Shown: positions 46,946 through 56,762 of the stretch, in pieces
Layout: every line of letters begins with the position of its first letter
Position numbering within the stretch: the first letter of the stretch is position 1
From: Dastarcus helophoroides
Lineage: Eukaryota > Arthropoda > Insecta > Coleoptera > Bothrideridae
DNA: 64,000 bases
Assembly: GCA_028583605.1 (NCBI GenBank)
Contig: CM053336.1
Location: 28,564,312-28,628,311 of the forward strand
Reading direction: 5' to 3'
Made by a program: the position numbers and the translations under genes
Notes under the pieces: generated by a model
The model's database searches: none
The model's input: the letters and a program-made list of their open reading frames with translations, nothing else
What the model was told of the DNA's origin: nothing

Positions 46946-48585
46946 ACTAACGTATTTATTTACCTTAATTTGGAGGAATGGAATGAATTATTTATTGGTT
47001 TTTCAATATTAGTTGAATACTGTACATGCAAAATTTGATCTGAATTTTGAAAACATCCAAACGTTTAATTTCTAAGGATATTGAATCTGATTAGGATGAA
47101 CTTCTATTCCCGTCTTTAAGTAAAACGATAGTTACAACGGTCAGTGATTCTGAAATTAGTAATCCTAACATAAAATAATTATAAAAATTAATGTAATGTA
47201 GGAGAAAAATTTGGATTTCTCGCAAAATGTTTTTAGAGTGGTTAATAAATTGTGTACTTTATCCTAAATTTTTGTTTTTTATTTTAGTCCAGTACATGCA
47301 ATTGATATTTCAAATGAAAATAATAAATAAACATGTTTTACAATTTGTAAAAGAAAATTATAAAAACTCCCAGCGTTGGCAGATTAATTTGTGGACAGTA
47401 GTTGATAACATTATGTTTATGCTATTTTAGGTTTTTTTAGCACATTTTTGTGTTCCATATACAATGTAGAATACGTTAATGCACTGGAATAAAGCAGGAG
47501 AAATTTGTTGTAAAAAAGTTATTTCCTTTGTTTTCCATTTATAACAAAAAAGGGCAGTGAAAAAATTATGATCATTAGAAAATTGATAGTTTAAACCTTT
47601 ATATGTAAATAACTATTTAATATTTCGCTGTTCTATAAATTTACCCTCCATGGTTTTTTCATATGAATTTTCGGTGTTACAAGGGACTTAAATGAAATTT
47701 TTCCAAGTCAATATTATGAACAGCAATTTCTTCCGTTCAGTTTTTAAATATAATTTACTAATAAAAAAAGTTAGATTTTTAACTTTGCAATTTGCAATTT
47801 GAAATCGATTTGGAAAAAGATTACATAATCAAATTTGATCTTTTTTGAAAATGTAACTTTCGAGGATAAGTTTGAAATTAAATAAAAAGCAAGTTTCGAG
47901 ATGATTGAAATTGCTAAAAAAAGCAAAATCAAAGCTTCTATAAATGTAAAAGTTTTATATAAAAGCAATATATCTTAAAATTCAAAGATTAAAGAAAAAG
48001 ATATAAATTTGAAATCAAAATTAAGGAAACGTTTGAATTTCAGTTCATCTTTGAAATTATGTTTTAATGTGTACATGGGAAAAGGAGACACAACATTTTA
48101 AATTTAAAATCAAAACATTATAAAAGCAGTAAAAATAATTGAAATTTCTGAATGAAATCAAAACAAACAAAAAAACAATCAATATTTCTCTCCAGTTTTT
48201 CAAGAAGTAATAATCTTTCGAGGAAAATTTTTAAGCCAATTATTTGTTATTACTTTTGGAATTATTTTACATGAATTTTGAGATTTCTAAGCGTAGAAAA
48301 TATCTTGATTTAAGATGTAGATCGAATTAGGTAAACTTATAGAATCGAAGATTTTTTCTAACTGAATTTAGTCCGTAGCAAATACGCTTTTTTATAGTTT
48401 GTCATTATAATTTTAAATTATTATAACCTACCAAATTACTACACAATATTAAATTGCATATCTTGAAAACTTTTACTTTTACATTATATTATTACCAATT
48501 TATTATGTCAGCTTCTTAAATTGCATTCAATTCTAATCAAAATGCAGAGGAAATTATAATATTTTGAAAAAACCCCATTTCAGAG
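46946..48585. other. AT-rich non-coding stretch
   Basis: No gene. From about 47760 to 48310 there are scattered GAAATTT/AAATTTGAAAT words resembling old satellite. Confidence 0.45.
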
Positions 48586-48990
48586 ATTTTTGGCAAATAA
48601 AAATTGTCAACTTACTAAAGAATACAGCAAAAAGTCCTCTAGAAGCTCAAATATGAAACATCCATATTTAAATTAATGGAAAAAGCAGTAAATGATGCAG
48701 TAAGTAGATTTGTTTTTCAATATTTAACTATATTCTAATAGATGACAGTCGTAGAATAATGTTAGTTATATTTTTATGTTGGACATTTAAATGCAGCCAA
48801 AAATTCAAACATATTCGCCGCCCTCTAGATGCTAAAATATAAAATATTGAATTAACGGAAAAAGCAGTAAAAGATGCCTTAAATAGATTTATGTTTTAAT
48901 GTTTAGCTATATTCTAAAAGATGACACCACCAGGTTTTAAACATATTTAAATGTAGTCAAAAATGCAAATGTATTCACTAAATTTAAATT
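48586..48990. repeat. About two copies of a 200-bp tandem repeat
   Basis: The blocks GCCCTCTAGATGCTAAAATA (48821) / GTCCTCTAGAAGCTCAAATA (48634), ATTAA(C)GGAAAAAGCAGTAAA(A)GATGC (48852, 48674), and TTTAGCTATATTCTAAAAGATGAC (48901, 48725) recur with a period near 180-190 bp. A third partial copy starts at 48950 (AAATGTAGTCAAAAATGCAA). Confidence 0.7.
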
Positions 48991-49518
48991 TGGCGCCATA
49001 AGCAGGAGAGACGAACTTCGCGCATTAACCATTTTTCCGATATGCTGCAATGCGAAAATGATTCTTATTGCCGCTATTCGTAAGGGTCAATCCGTAGCTG
49101 TAATTGGAGTCAATATAAATACCATAAAAGTACAAAACTGTGTACATTGAAGACATTTAAAAGAGAGATTTAGAAGTGTTTAGAAAATTTGTTTACCTAG
49201 GAGATTTAAAAGAGTTTTATTTAAAAAAAAGCTACTGAATTGCCCATTTTAAACTGTGTAACTTGAACCCTATAAAACCGATTTTGTTTAGTTTTATTAA
49301 TATTCACCAAGCAGCCTTTGATAATAGAAATTATAAACACAGCGACTACTTATAAATAAATTCATTAGTTCATAAAAATATTCGGTAGTCTTGTTCACGG
49401 CTTATTTGCATGTTTCTGTGGAGGCGGTACATTTTAATGAATCAATAATTATAATTTATTTATTATTTCAATTTCCCTCCAATTAGTTGTTAGTTATGTC
49501 AGCGTTATTGCACATGGA
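48991..49518. other. Non-coding stretch
   Basis: No frame or repeat supported. Confidence 0.4.
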
Positions 49519-50013
49519 AAGCGCCAAATACCGCGACGCATTCCAAAAGATTATTGGTTGCAATCCATCACATGATCTGTAGGATTTCTATTGGGTGAAT
49601 AAATATCGTGGATGATCTTGGTCTCTGGATGATCTATCTACTGTAACTTCTAACTTGCATTATACGGAAGATTACCTATCCTGACTAAAATAGTTGTTAA
49701 AAATAGTCCATATATAACTTCAGCTTTTGCAATTGTTTATGGGCAGATTTGAAACTTTTTCTACAAGATATTCTGCATTAAATGGACTCTCGCCCATATT
49801 TTTATTTGCTATTGCAAGTATCACGTTCCTAAACTTAATCACTAGACTTGATTACACTAGCAGAAAGTTTTGCAAAGTTAATGTAAGACGCAAATTTCAT
49901 GTTTTAAAATACGCGCGCTTGTCATCTTATGTTTCCAACCAATAGCAATTCGCAAACAACCTGACAAATTCTGACCAATAACTTTTTGAAATGCGTGGGG
50001 GCATTTGACGCTT
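49519..50013. mobile_element. MITE derived from the MULE at 54.7-60.2 kb, about 495 bp
   Basis: The left end AAGCGCCAAATACCGCGACG followed by CATTCCAAAAGATTATTGG, and the inverted right end (TATTGGTCAGAATTTGTCAG, CCAACCAATAGCAATTCGC, GAAATGCGTGGGGGCATTTG), match the TIRs of the 5.6-kb MULE over about 100 bases. The interior has no transposase. I could not find an unambiguous 9-bp TSD, so the outer ends may be off by a few bases. Confidence 0.7.
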
Positions 50014-50214
50014 CATTTAAATATTTTTTCCTGTATATTCATTACCAACAATTTGTGAACAATAGTTCGTATTATTTACTGTCTCTTATTTAATTCAACA
50101 TTAGCCGAATTTCCAATTTTCTGTTAATTAATATGGATTGTGATTGTTCAATATTGATAATATTGATCAATCAAATTGATAACCAAAGACCACTCCGTTT
50201 CACCAAGATTCTTA

Positions 50215-50733
50215 TGATGAAAAGCTTTACTAAAAACGAAATTTAGAGAAAAAAGTCGAAATTTTCAGATTAGGACAAAATTTCAGAAAAACGTCGAAAT
50301 TTTGAGAAAAAAACTCGAAATTTTGAGTTTAAAGTCGAAATTACGAGAAAAATGTAAAAATTTCGATATTAAAGTCAAAATATCGAGAAAAAAGTCGATA
50401 TTTAAAAAAAAAGACGAAAATGAAAAAAAAAACGAAATTTTGAGAAACAAGTCGAAATTTTCAGATTAAGGGCAAAATTTTAGAAAAGAGACGAAATTTC
50501 GAGAAAAATGTCGAAATTTGAGAAAAAAGTCGAAATTTGAAATGAAAAGTCCAAATTTCGAGCAAAATAGTGTAAATTTGAGAAAAAAGTCGAAATTTCG
50601 TGAAAAAGGTCGAAATTTCGATATAAGAGTCGACATTTCGAGGAAAAGGTCAATATTTGAGAAAAATTGGAAATTTCAAAAAAAAGTAGAAATTTTGAAT
50701 TTAAAGTCGAAATTTCGAGAATAATAATATTAG
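50215..50733. repeat. TCGAAATTT satellite array, block 1
   Basis: An irregular tandem array of units like GTCGAAATTTCGAGAAAAAA (18-21 bp, some with TTTGAG or TTCAGATTAAGG variants). Each unit is close to palindromic around AAATTT. The block ends where LINE sequence (50735) begins. Confidence 0.9.
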
Positions 50734-50838
50734 TTTATTAAGATGTATAAATAATACATATTTTTACATTGACAGGAAAACATTATTGGTTAACAAGAAA
50801 CATTCATTTTAACATAGACACCTAACTTTCTCTTAAAA

Positions 50839-51129
50839 CTAGACAAATTTTTTTTTACTTTTTATTTCATTTGACAGATTATTAAATAAAAACACACCCT
50901 TATAAAATAACGATCTATATGTCGATTCTTTACTAACAGTATTTATATATATATTACTACAGTTACGTGTTTCATAATTATGTACTTCGTTAACATTTCT
51001 TATATTGTACATTAAGTATTCTGGCAACAATCCTTTAATAATTTTATAAATAAATACCATAGTTTGATAAATAAAATAAATAAATAATAATAAAATATTG
51101 CTGTACAGACAGTGAGCCCAGACAATCAA
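50839..51129 (-). pseudogene. LINE RT C-terminal fragment
   Basis: The minus strand reads VFIYKIIKGLLPEYLMYNIR, NEVHNYETRNCSNIYI and SLFYKGVFLFNNLSNEIK, the extreme C-terminus of CR1/Jockey-type RTs (Y-K-I-I-x-G-L-L-P-x-Y-L ... F-Y-K-G-x-x-x-F-N-x-L). Satellite arrays bound it on both sides. Confidence 0.8.
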
Positions 51130-51149
51130 GCATCACATCGATTGGTCTG

Positions 51150-51840
51150 TTAACATTTCGATATTAAGGTCAAAATTTCGAGAAAAAAGTCGATATTTGA
51201 GAAAAAAGTCGAAAATTGAGAAAAAAAACGAAACTTTGGGAAAAAAGTCAAAATTTTCAGATTAAGGGCCAAATTTCAGAAAAAAACATCGAAAATTCAA
51301 AAAAAAGTTGTAATTTAGCACAAAGTCGAAATTTGAGAAAAAAGGTGAAATTTCGAGAAAAAAGTCGAAATTTTGAGACAGAAGTCGAAATTTCGAGAAA
51401 AAAGTCGACATTTCGAGAAAAAAAAGTCGAAATTTCCGAAAACGGTCAAAATTTCGACCCTTATTCTCGAAATTTTCGAGAAAAAAACAGGACATTTTGA
51501 ATTTAAATTCGAAATTTCGAGCAAAATGTTAAAATTTCGATATTAAGGCCAAAATTTCGAGAAAAAAGTCGAAAATTGAGAAAATAAAACGAAATTTAGA
51601 AAAAAAGTCAAAATTTTCAAATTAAGGGCCGAATTTCAGAAAAACATCGAAAATTCGAGAAAAAAGTTGAAATTTAAGAAAAAAGTCGAAATTTCGAGAA
51701 AAAAGTCGAAATTGCCGAAAAAGGTCGAACTTTTGAGAATAAAAGTCAAAATATCGAGAAAAAAGTCAATATTTAAAAAAAAGGCAAAAATTAGGAGAAA
51801 AAAAATGTTGAGAAAAAGGTCGAAATTTCGAAGAAAAAAA
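51150..51840. repeat. TCGAAATTT satellite array, block 2
   Basis: Same units as block 1. It starts about 20 bases above the C-terminal LINE fragment and runs directly into RT motif A sequence at 51841. In effect the array stands in place of RT motifs B to E. Confidence 0.9.
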
Positions 51841-52585
51841 TTAACTAACGAGCTACTTAAACCAAATAGATGCAATTTCTTTAGCAGTATACAATGATGA
51901 ACTTTATCGAATGCTTTCGACAAATCTGTTTATATCACATCAACTTGTAATCGCTTATCGAGAGCATTCGATACATACTGCGTAAATTCCATTAAATTTG
52001 TAGTAGTCGATTTGCCGATTACGAATCCATGTTGTTCTGCTGTTAAATTAGAAAAACTTGCATCATATACATATAACACATTCGATGTTGGCGCCATATA
52101 TGAAAAAGTACTTGTTGGTGCCAGCAGGTGTTTTACACGATAACGAAAGAGAAGATTATTGCGCGGCCACCAGAGAAGGCAGTGGTAGAAATTTCGGTCG
52201 GTTAGTTGATTAGAGTTTTGCTGGGGTTTTTCCTATTTTCCTTTCCCTTCCCTGGCAAACCTTGGGCAGAAAACACCGAACATTCAGGTGAGTCATTTAT
52301 GCATAAATTTTTGACATCATCTTTGCGGTACGTACACTCGAAAAGTTTAGCAATATTCGACATCAATGCCACTGGTCTATAATTTTTTACATCCGCTCAA
52401 TCGCCAGATTTGTGTATGGGTATGATGTATAAAGTTTTCCATTGGGTGGGAACCAAACAAGAATTTAAAATTAGATTAAAAATATGTTTCAATGGTAAGA
52501 TCAGGAAATTGATGCAATCGACAATCAAAAAAGCCGGTAAATTATCGGTCCCAGTAATATTATAACAATAGTAGAATAGCGACAA
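51841..52585 (-). pseudogene. LINE RT fragment (fingers to motif A), interrupted
   Basis: The minus strand reads GTDNLPAFLIVDCINFLILP, VPTQWKTLYIIPIHKSGD (then TGA), DVKNYRPVALMSNIAKLFE (52585-52300). A foreign GC-richer segment of about 200 bases (52085-52285) follows, then AEQHGFVIGKSTTTNLMEFT, QYVSNALDKRLQVDVI and TDLSKAFDKVHHCILLKKLH (52040-51830), which is motif A. It is a CR1/Jockey-like LINE distinct from the two others in the window. Confidence 0.8.
52085..52285. other. Foreign 200-bp segment inside the LINE RT
   Basis: GC-richer than its surroundings, no ORF. It ends CATTCAGGTGAGTCA, which looks like a splice donor. It interrupts the RT frame between the IAKLFE region and AEQHGF. 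No clear TSD was found. Confidence 0.4.
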
Positions 52586-52654
52586 TAAAAACTAACGTAA
52601 ACTCACTTATGGTTCAAAATATTAGCCAAAGACATAAAAAAGTATTAATTAACG

Positions 52655-52875
52655 CACGTTTCGAGAGAAATTAGAAGCAAAAGAGTGGACAGATATAAAC
52701 GAGGAAGATGTAGATGTAAACGAAACACTAACATTAATATATAGAAACGTTACAGAAGTTCTTGACGAATTGGCACCTACAACTGTAGTTAAATTTACTA
52801 ATAAAGATCAACAGTGGTATGACCATGAGATTAAACAACTGGTGAACCTCAGGGATGAAGCTTATTGTAGGCGCC
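52655..52875 (+). pseudogene. Inverted LINE fragment (EN-RT linker)
   Basis: The plus strand reads EAKEWTDINEEDVDVNETLT, LIYRNVTEVLDELAPTTVVK and DQQWYDHEIKQLVNLRDEAY, the segment before the RT in CR1/Jockey LINEs. It lies head-to-head with the RT fragment on the minus strand 70 bases away, the arrangement made by twin priming. Confidence 0.65.
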
Positions 52876-54669
52876 AATTCTACCTTTCACCCCGCGGTCA
52901 GTTCCGGGTAGCAGGGTAGCTGTAAAACTACCTGATATCCTTATACCTAGTATCCAACAGTCGTAGTTATCACAAACCACTGACAATATAGACCGATAAC
53001 ATAAATGGCACGATTTTCCTTGGTTTGCGGCTCTTTGGTTAGGTTCCCAATCGTAAGATAGCGCTCATAGCCGGTTGTTTTTAGCTAGCACTTCCCGCGT
53101 TTTCGATCATAACAAATGACAAATTTCAATTCACTAACGGCGGCGGTGCGAACGTTTTGTTTTCAATCTGTCAATTAGGAAATTTCTAATTTATTTTCAT
53201 CATGGATTATAATTTTTTGAAAATGCTTCGTGATGCTATATTCCATTGGTTCAGTTGTTTATGTAATATGTATGTGTCTGTTTCAGGAACGGGGTCAATG
53301 ACCATGAAGTGAGTTTTTTTTTATAAAAATTTATCATCTAGTGATTACAGCATATCATTACCTCATCCCAAATAAAACAAAACTAGTAGTATATTCACAA
53401 TCAATAGAAGGTTGCCGAGTTTTAGTATCCTGGTATCTGTAGGCAGTATCCAACATTTTGCATCCCATGTAGGTTAGCAGAAAACTATCTCAAGTGTTCA
53501 AATATTCTTTTGATCGGAGTTTGTCTGCTTTAGATGATGAAATTAATGTTTAATGCAATGTCCGACAATTTTTGAAAAATGAGTCAAGAATCTTTGGTAC
53601 ATGAACTAGTGACACTTTTATCATGCAACAGTTGCAAAAATGCTCTGTTTTGCTCAGATAATCTAGTTCTTGAAGATAGTAAACCTATTTCAGTTATATT
53701 ATAAGACAGTATTAGAACTTTGGTCATCTTGGTTATCTTCAATAATTGAAATGTATTTTAGGGGACAAGATTTGTATTTCAATTTTTGAAGATTAATGAG
53801 GTTATTAATGGTCGAGACAAAAGATTGCAATCTGTGAATGGCCCTCCAAACAGCGAGAAATTTCAATTTTACAGAAAGTGAATAAATTATTATTAGCTTT
53901 CATGAATAAAGTATCTCGATTAACAATAAAAAAGTTTTCTTTGTTTCAGTTTCATGACATTCACAATGGAATCGTTGGACTTCTTCACAATAAACCCTTT
54001 TATCGAGTATTGTTACAATTATATCATGCTTATAAGTTTAATAAGGAAGCAATTTGTAAGTAGTACTGTTGTATGTTTGTTGATTAGCGTTTATTGTTAA
54101 TAAGAACTATGCTTATAATGAACGGATTACTTTAACCTTTTGAGGTTCGTATAAATGGATATCATTGTGTAAGAATTATGAACTAAGTGTAAGAAGTTTC
54201 CTATGTACGCCTATTTTTATTGGGTTATAGAGTTTATTATTTGCTATTAATATTTTCACTTATTTTTTTGATGTACATAACAAATATTTAATATAACTTA
54301 TGAGGAAGGATGATTTTTTTTATTGATAAATTTTGATTATTCCCTAGTAATAGATTTTAAAATTATTGTAATATGTGTACTATTTTTTGTTGTGAAAAAT
54401 ACTTCGCTCAAATGGTCTACATTTGATCGAAGAATGTTTTGCAAGAGAAATAGATAATACATTCCAAATAATTGAATTTAAATTTCCCGCTGATCCTGCC
54501 TTTAATTAGTCAATAATAAAGACATCTATAAATTTAAATTCGACTTCAGCACCATCTCCGAATTGGGAATCTGATGACGTCATCTGGGCGAAGTTCATTG
54601 TACGGCCATTACGCGTCTATAGTGTTAGTGGTTTGTGGTAGTTATGAATTAGACGTAGGAACATTAAGT
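52876..54669. other. Mostly non-coding, with a copy of the FED exon
   Basis: 53757-53795 repeats the start of the exon at 61319 (GGACAAGATTTGTATTTCAA then TTTTTGAAGAT). 53878-54063 has a 61-codon frame of unknown meaning. GGTAGC...GCTACC-like words occur near 52905-52945. No gene is claimed. Confidence 0.4.
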
Positions 54670-54678
54670 TAGATTTAC
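54670..54678. repeat. MULE target-site duplication, left
   Basis: TAGATTTAC, identical to 60236-60244. One extra A separates it from the TIR. Confidence 0.8.
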
Positions 54679-54679
54679 A

Positions 54680-54792
54680 CGAGGCGTTAAATACCGCGAC
54701 GCATTCCAAAAGTTTATTAGTTACAATTCGTCACGTGATTTGTTGAATTTCTATTGGCCGAACAGAAGATTGAAAAAGCGCGGGCTTATTAA
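54680..54792 (+). repeat. MULE left TIR
   Basis: About 110 bp, ending near GAAAAAGCGCGGG. It matches the inverted right TIR at about 60128-60235. Confidence 0.85.
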
Positions 54793-54968
54793 AGTCCTAT
54801 ATCCTCCCTCGCACTCTAAAACTCGCCAAACTTACCCTGATTCTGTTCTTCGCGCTTCATAAGTTTGACTAGTTTCAGTTAATCTTTGGCGCTTAAACGT
54901 TTGTTTGAGTACCGGACATCTGATTTTACTTGATTTAAATAGTATTTAAAAATATCCAATTTTTAAAA

Positions 54969-55385
54969 ATGTCCGTTAAGTGTTTTATTTGTGGTAAAAT
55001 CTTTACCACTCAATTTAATTTAAATAAGCATTGTCGAGTTAAACATAATGTTAACAAACAAATGTATTCCTATATTGGAAGCAACTTTAATTTTCAGTGT
55101 TTAAGCTGTGATTGTTCATTTAGAAATAGTGATGACTTGACTTGTCACTTAACAAATGAACATTCATTAAATATAGAACAAGAAGAAAAAGAATTCCAAA
55201 GTATTGAAGGTATGGTAAATAAATTCAAACCAATTCTCAGTGATATTAAAACACGTAGTTTTAGAGTTCAAATCATGGAAAGTCGATGCAGAAAGTAAGG
55301 AAAAATGCAATTATGTTATTCATGGGGGAAATAAAGTTTTATACTCGGGTGATGAAATAAAATATTTTTATTGTTGCAGAAGTGG
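54969..55385 (+). pseudogene. MULE transposase exon 1 (C2H2 fingers, FLYWCH-like start)
   Basis: ATG at 54969. Two C2H2 fingers: CFICGKIFTTQFNLNKHCRV with KH, and CLSCDCSFRNSDDLTCHLTN with EH. Then EQEEKEFQSIEGMVNKFKPI. One base shifts the frame near 55255; EFKSWKVDAESKEKCNYVIH and YFYCCRSG continue in the other frame to a donor-like AGTG|GTATGT at about 55386. This is the DNA-binding N-terminus that should recognise the TIRs. Confidence 0.7.
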
Positions 55386-55661
55386 TATGTATATGTCACA
55401 GGAATTATGTAATATCTGTGGTTGTCTAGGAAATTTGCATGCATAGAAAAATATGTCAGGTACCAAAACTTTCACTTGCCCAGGCAACGAACGTTTTAAG
55501 TAAAACTAGTGAACCCTTTGGTTGGTTTGGCAGAAAAAAAATGATTTTTTTAAGCTCACTAATATGTAGAGATTTAAGGGATATAAAATCCATTGATACC
55601 GGAGCAGGAATAATTTAAGTTTCCCGCTCTTACTCTCACTCTGACGCCGCTAGATGGATCC

Positions 55662-55840
55662 AAGCACTAGGCATTGACCAATAAATTTCCATTCCCGACG
55701 ATTCACGATCGTCCCCTACCAACGGAAAACACCACAAGGAGGGTTGGTCGTTAACCGCCCTGGCTTGGCTCACTCTCTCTCAGTTCCACCACCGAACGGA
55801 GAACACCTACCAGAGAATTCCGAACACGTGCCTAGTGCTT
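55662..55840. mobile_element. Small inverted-repeat unit (possible MITE) in the MULE intron
   Basis: AAGCACTAGGCA at 55662-55673 and TGCCTAGTGCTT at 55829-55840 are exact reverse complements, 179 bp apart overall. The flanks do not show a convincing TSD. Confidence 0.4.
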
Positions 55841-56306
55841 CGACCGTTAATTTGCTTTAAGATTATTTACCCGTTTAATCTAATAGTGCCACGGCGAAAA
55901 CTCCAGCTAAAACTGTAAGTCTGCGCATTTCTTTTTATCCATTTGTCCGAATTATATATTTGTATCGTGCTGCATTGTCCAATTGTTGTGAATTGTTTAT
56001 TTACGTCCTGTGGACCTTACACGACCACGTGCTTGTTAAAAACGAGCAAGTTCTAGGTGAAATTCGAATTTTATTCGAGTTTCGTCCGAAGAATTAATTC
56101 TTATTCTCTTGTCTTGTAATATTTTATAATTCCTCGATTGTAATCGCCCCTGGAAGATTTCCTAACCGCGTGCAAACGTCTTAATAGCTAATTCGAGAGT
56201 CGGCGACTTGACGCCCCTTTTATTTCATTTTGTTTGTTTAGCTGCACGTGTAGAAACCCATTAGACGCCATTTTCTCGTATTTACCAGTGACATTGTCTC
56301 TTGTAG

Positions 56307-56410
56307 TTGACACGCAGTGCACCAACTGTTGGTTGACACGCAGTGCGCCTTCTGTGGCTGACACGCAGTGCTACCATCTATTGGTTGACACGCAGTACAC
56401 TACTTGACAT
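56307..56410. repeat. 26-bp minisatellite, four units
   Basis: TTGACACGCAGTGC begins the units at 56307, 56333, 56359 (TGACACGCAGTGC) and 56385 (last unit GTAC). The remainder of each unit is variable but ends TGTTGG, TGTGGC, TATTGG. Period 26 bp. Confidence 0.9.
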
Positions 56411-56762
56411 TTCTCTGGCGCAATCTCGCGTTCATAGACACAATTCCATCTGTCACTTGTCTTGTCTATGATACCAACACTCCGTTAGTGACATTTGCAA
56501 TTTCCCTGTTGGACAGTGTTGCCAATAGGCATTTCTAATTATTGTGTGTGTGTGGAGCGAGTTTTAGCTGTGGTTATCTTCGTATACCAGCTTGTTCCTT
56601 TCCTTATTTTCCATTCACTCACCACGCTTTATTTACGCGTTTTATTTTTAATAATTTATACCGAGTACGGTATAACCATCAGTTGGTTTGCAAGTTATAT
56701 TTAAATTTGGCTCAAAACATCAATTTAAATACACTGATATATTTTCATGTTTCCAATTTAAG

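Larger units (their letters stand above)
55386..56762 (+). other. Large intron of the MULE gene, holding GC-rich repeats
   Basis: Bounded by GTATGT and TTTAAG where the transposase reading resumes (RNIINRKRNLKSQGTAKLN). Its first half is GC-richer than the element, with an exact 12-bp inverted repeat (55662-55673 / 55829-55840), pyrimidine tracts, and a possible first-exon donor AAACTG|GTAAGT-like site near 55916. A four-unit 26-bp minisatellite lies at 56307-56398. It may be an intron that acquired a small element with promoter-like content. No coding is claimed. Confidence 0.5.

Noticed and set aside
54571..54600. Hammerhead-like CTGATGACGTCATC
   Set aside because: GAAA is missing (CGAAG follows) and no stems support a ribozyme.
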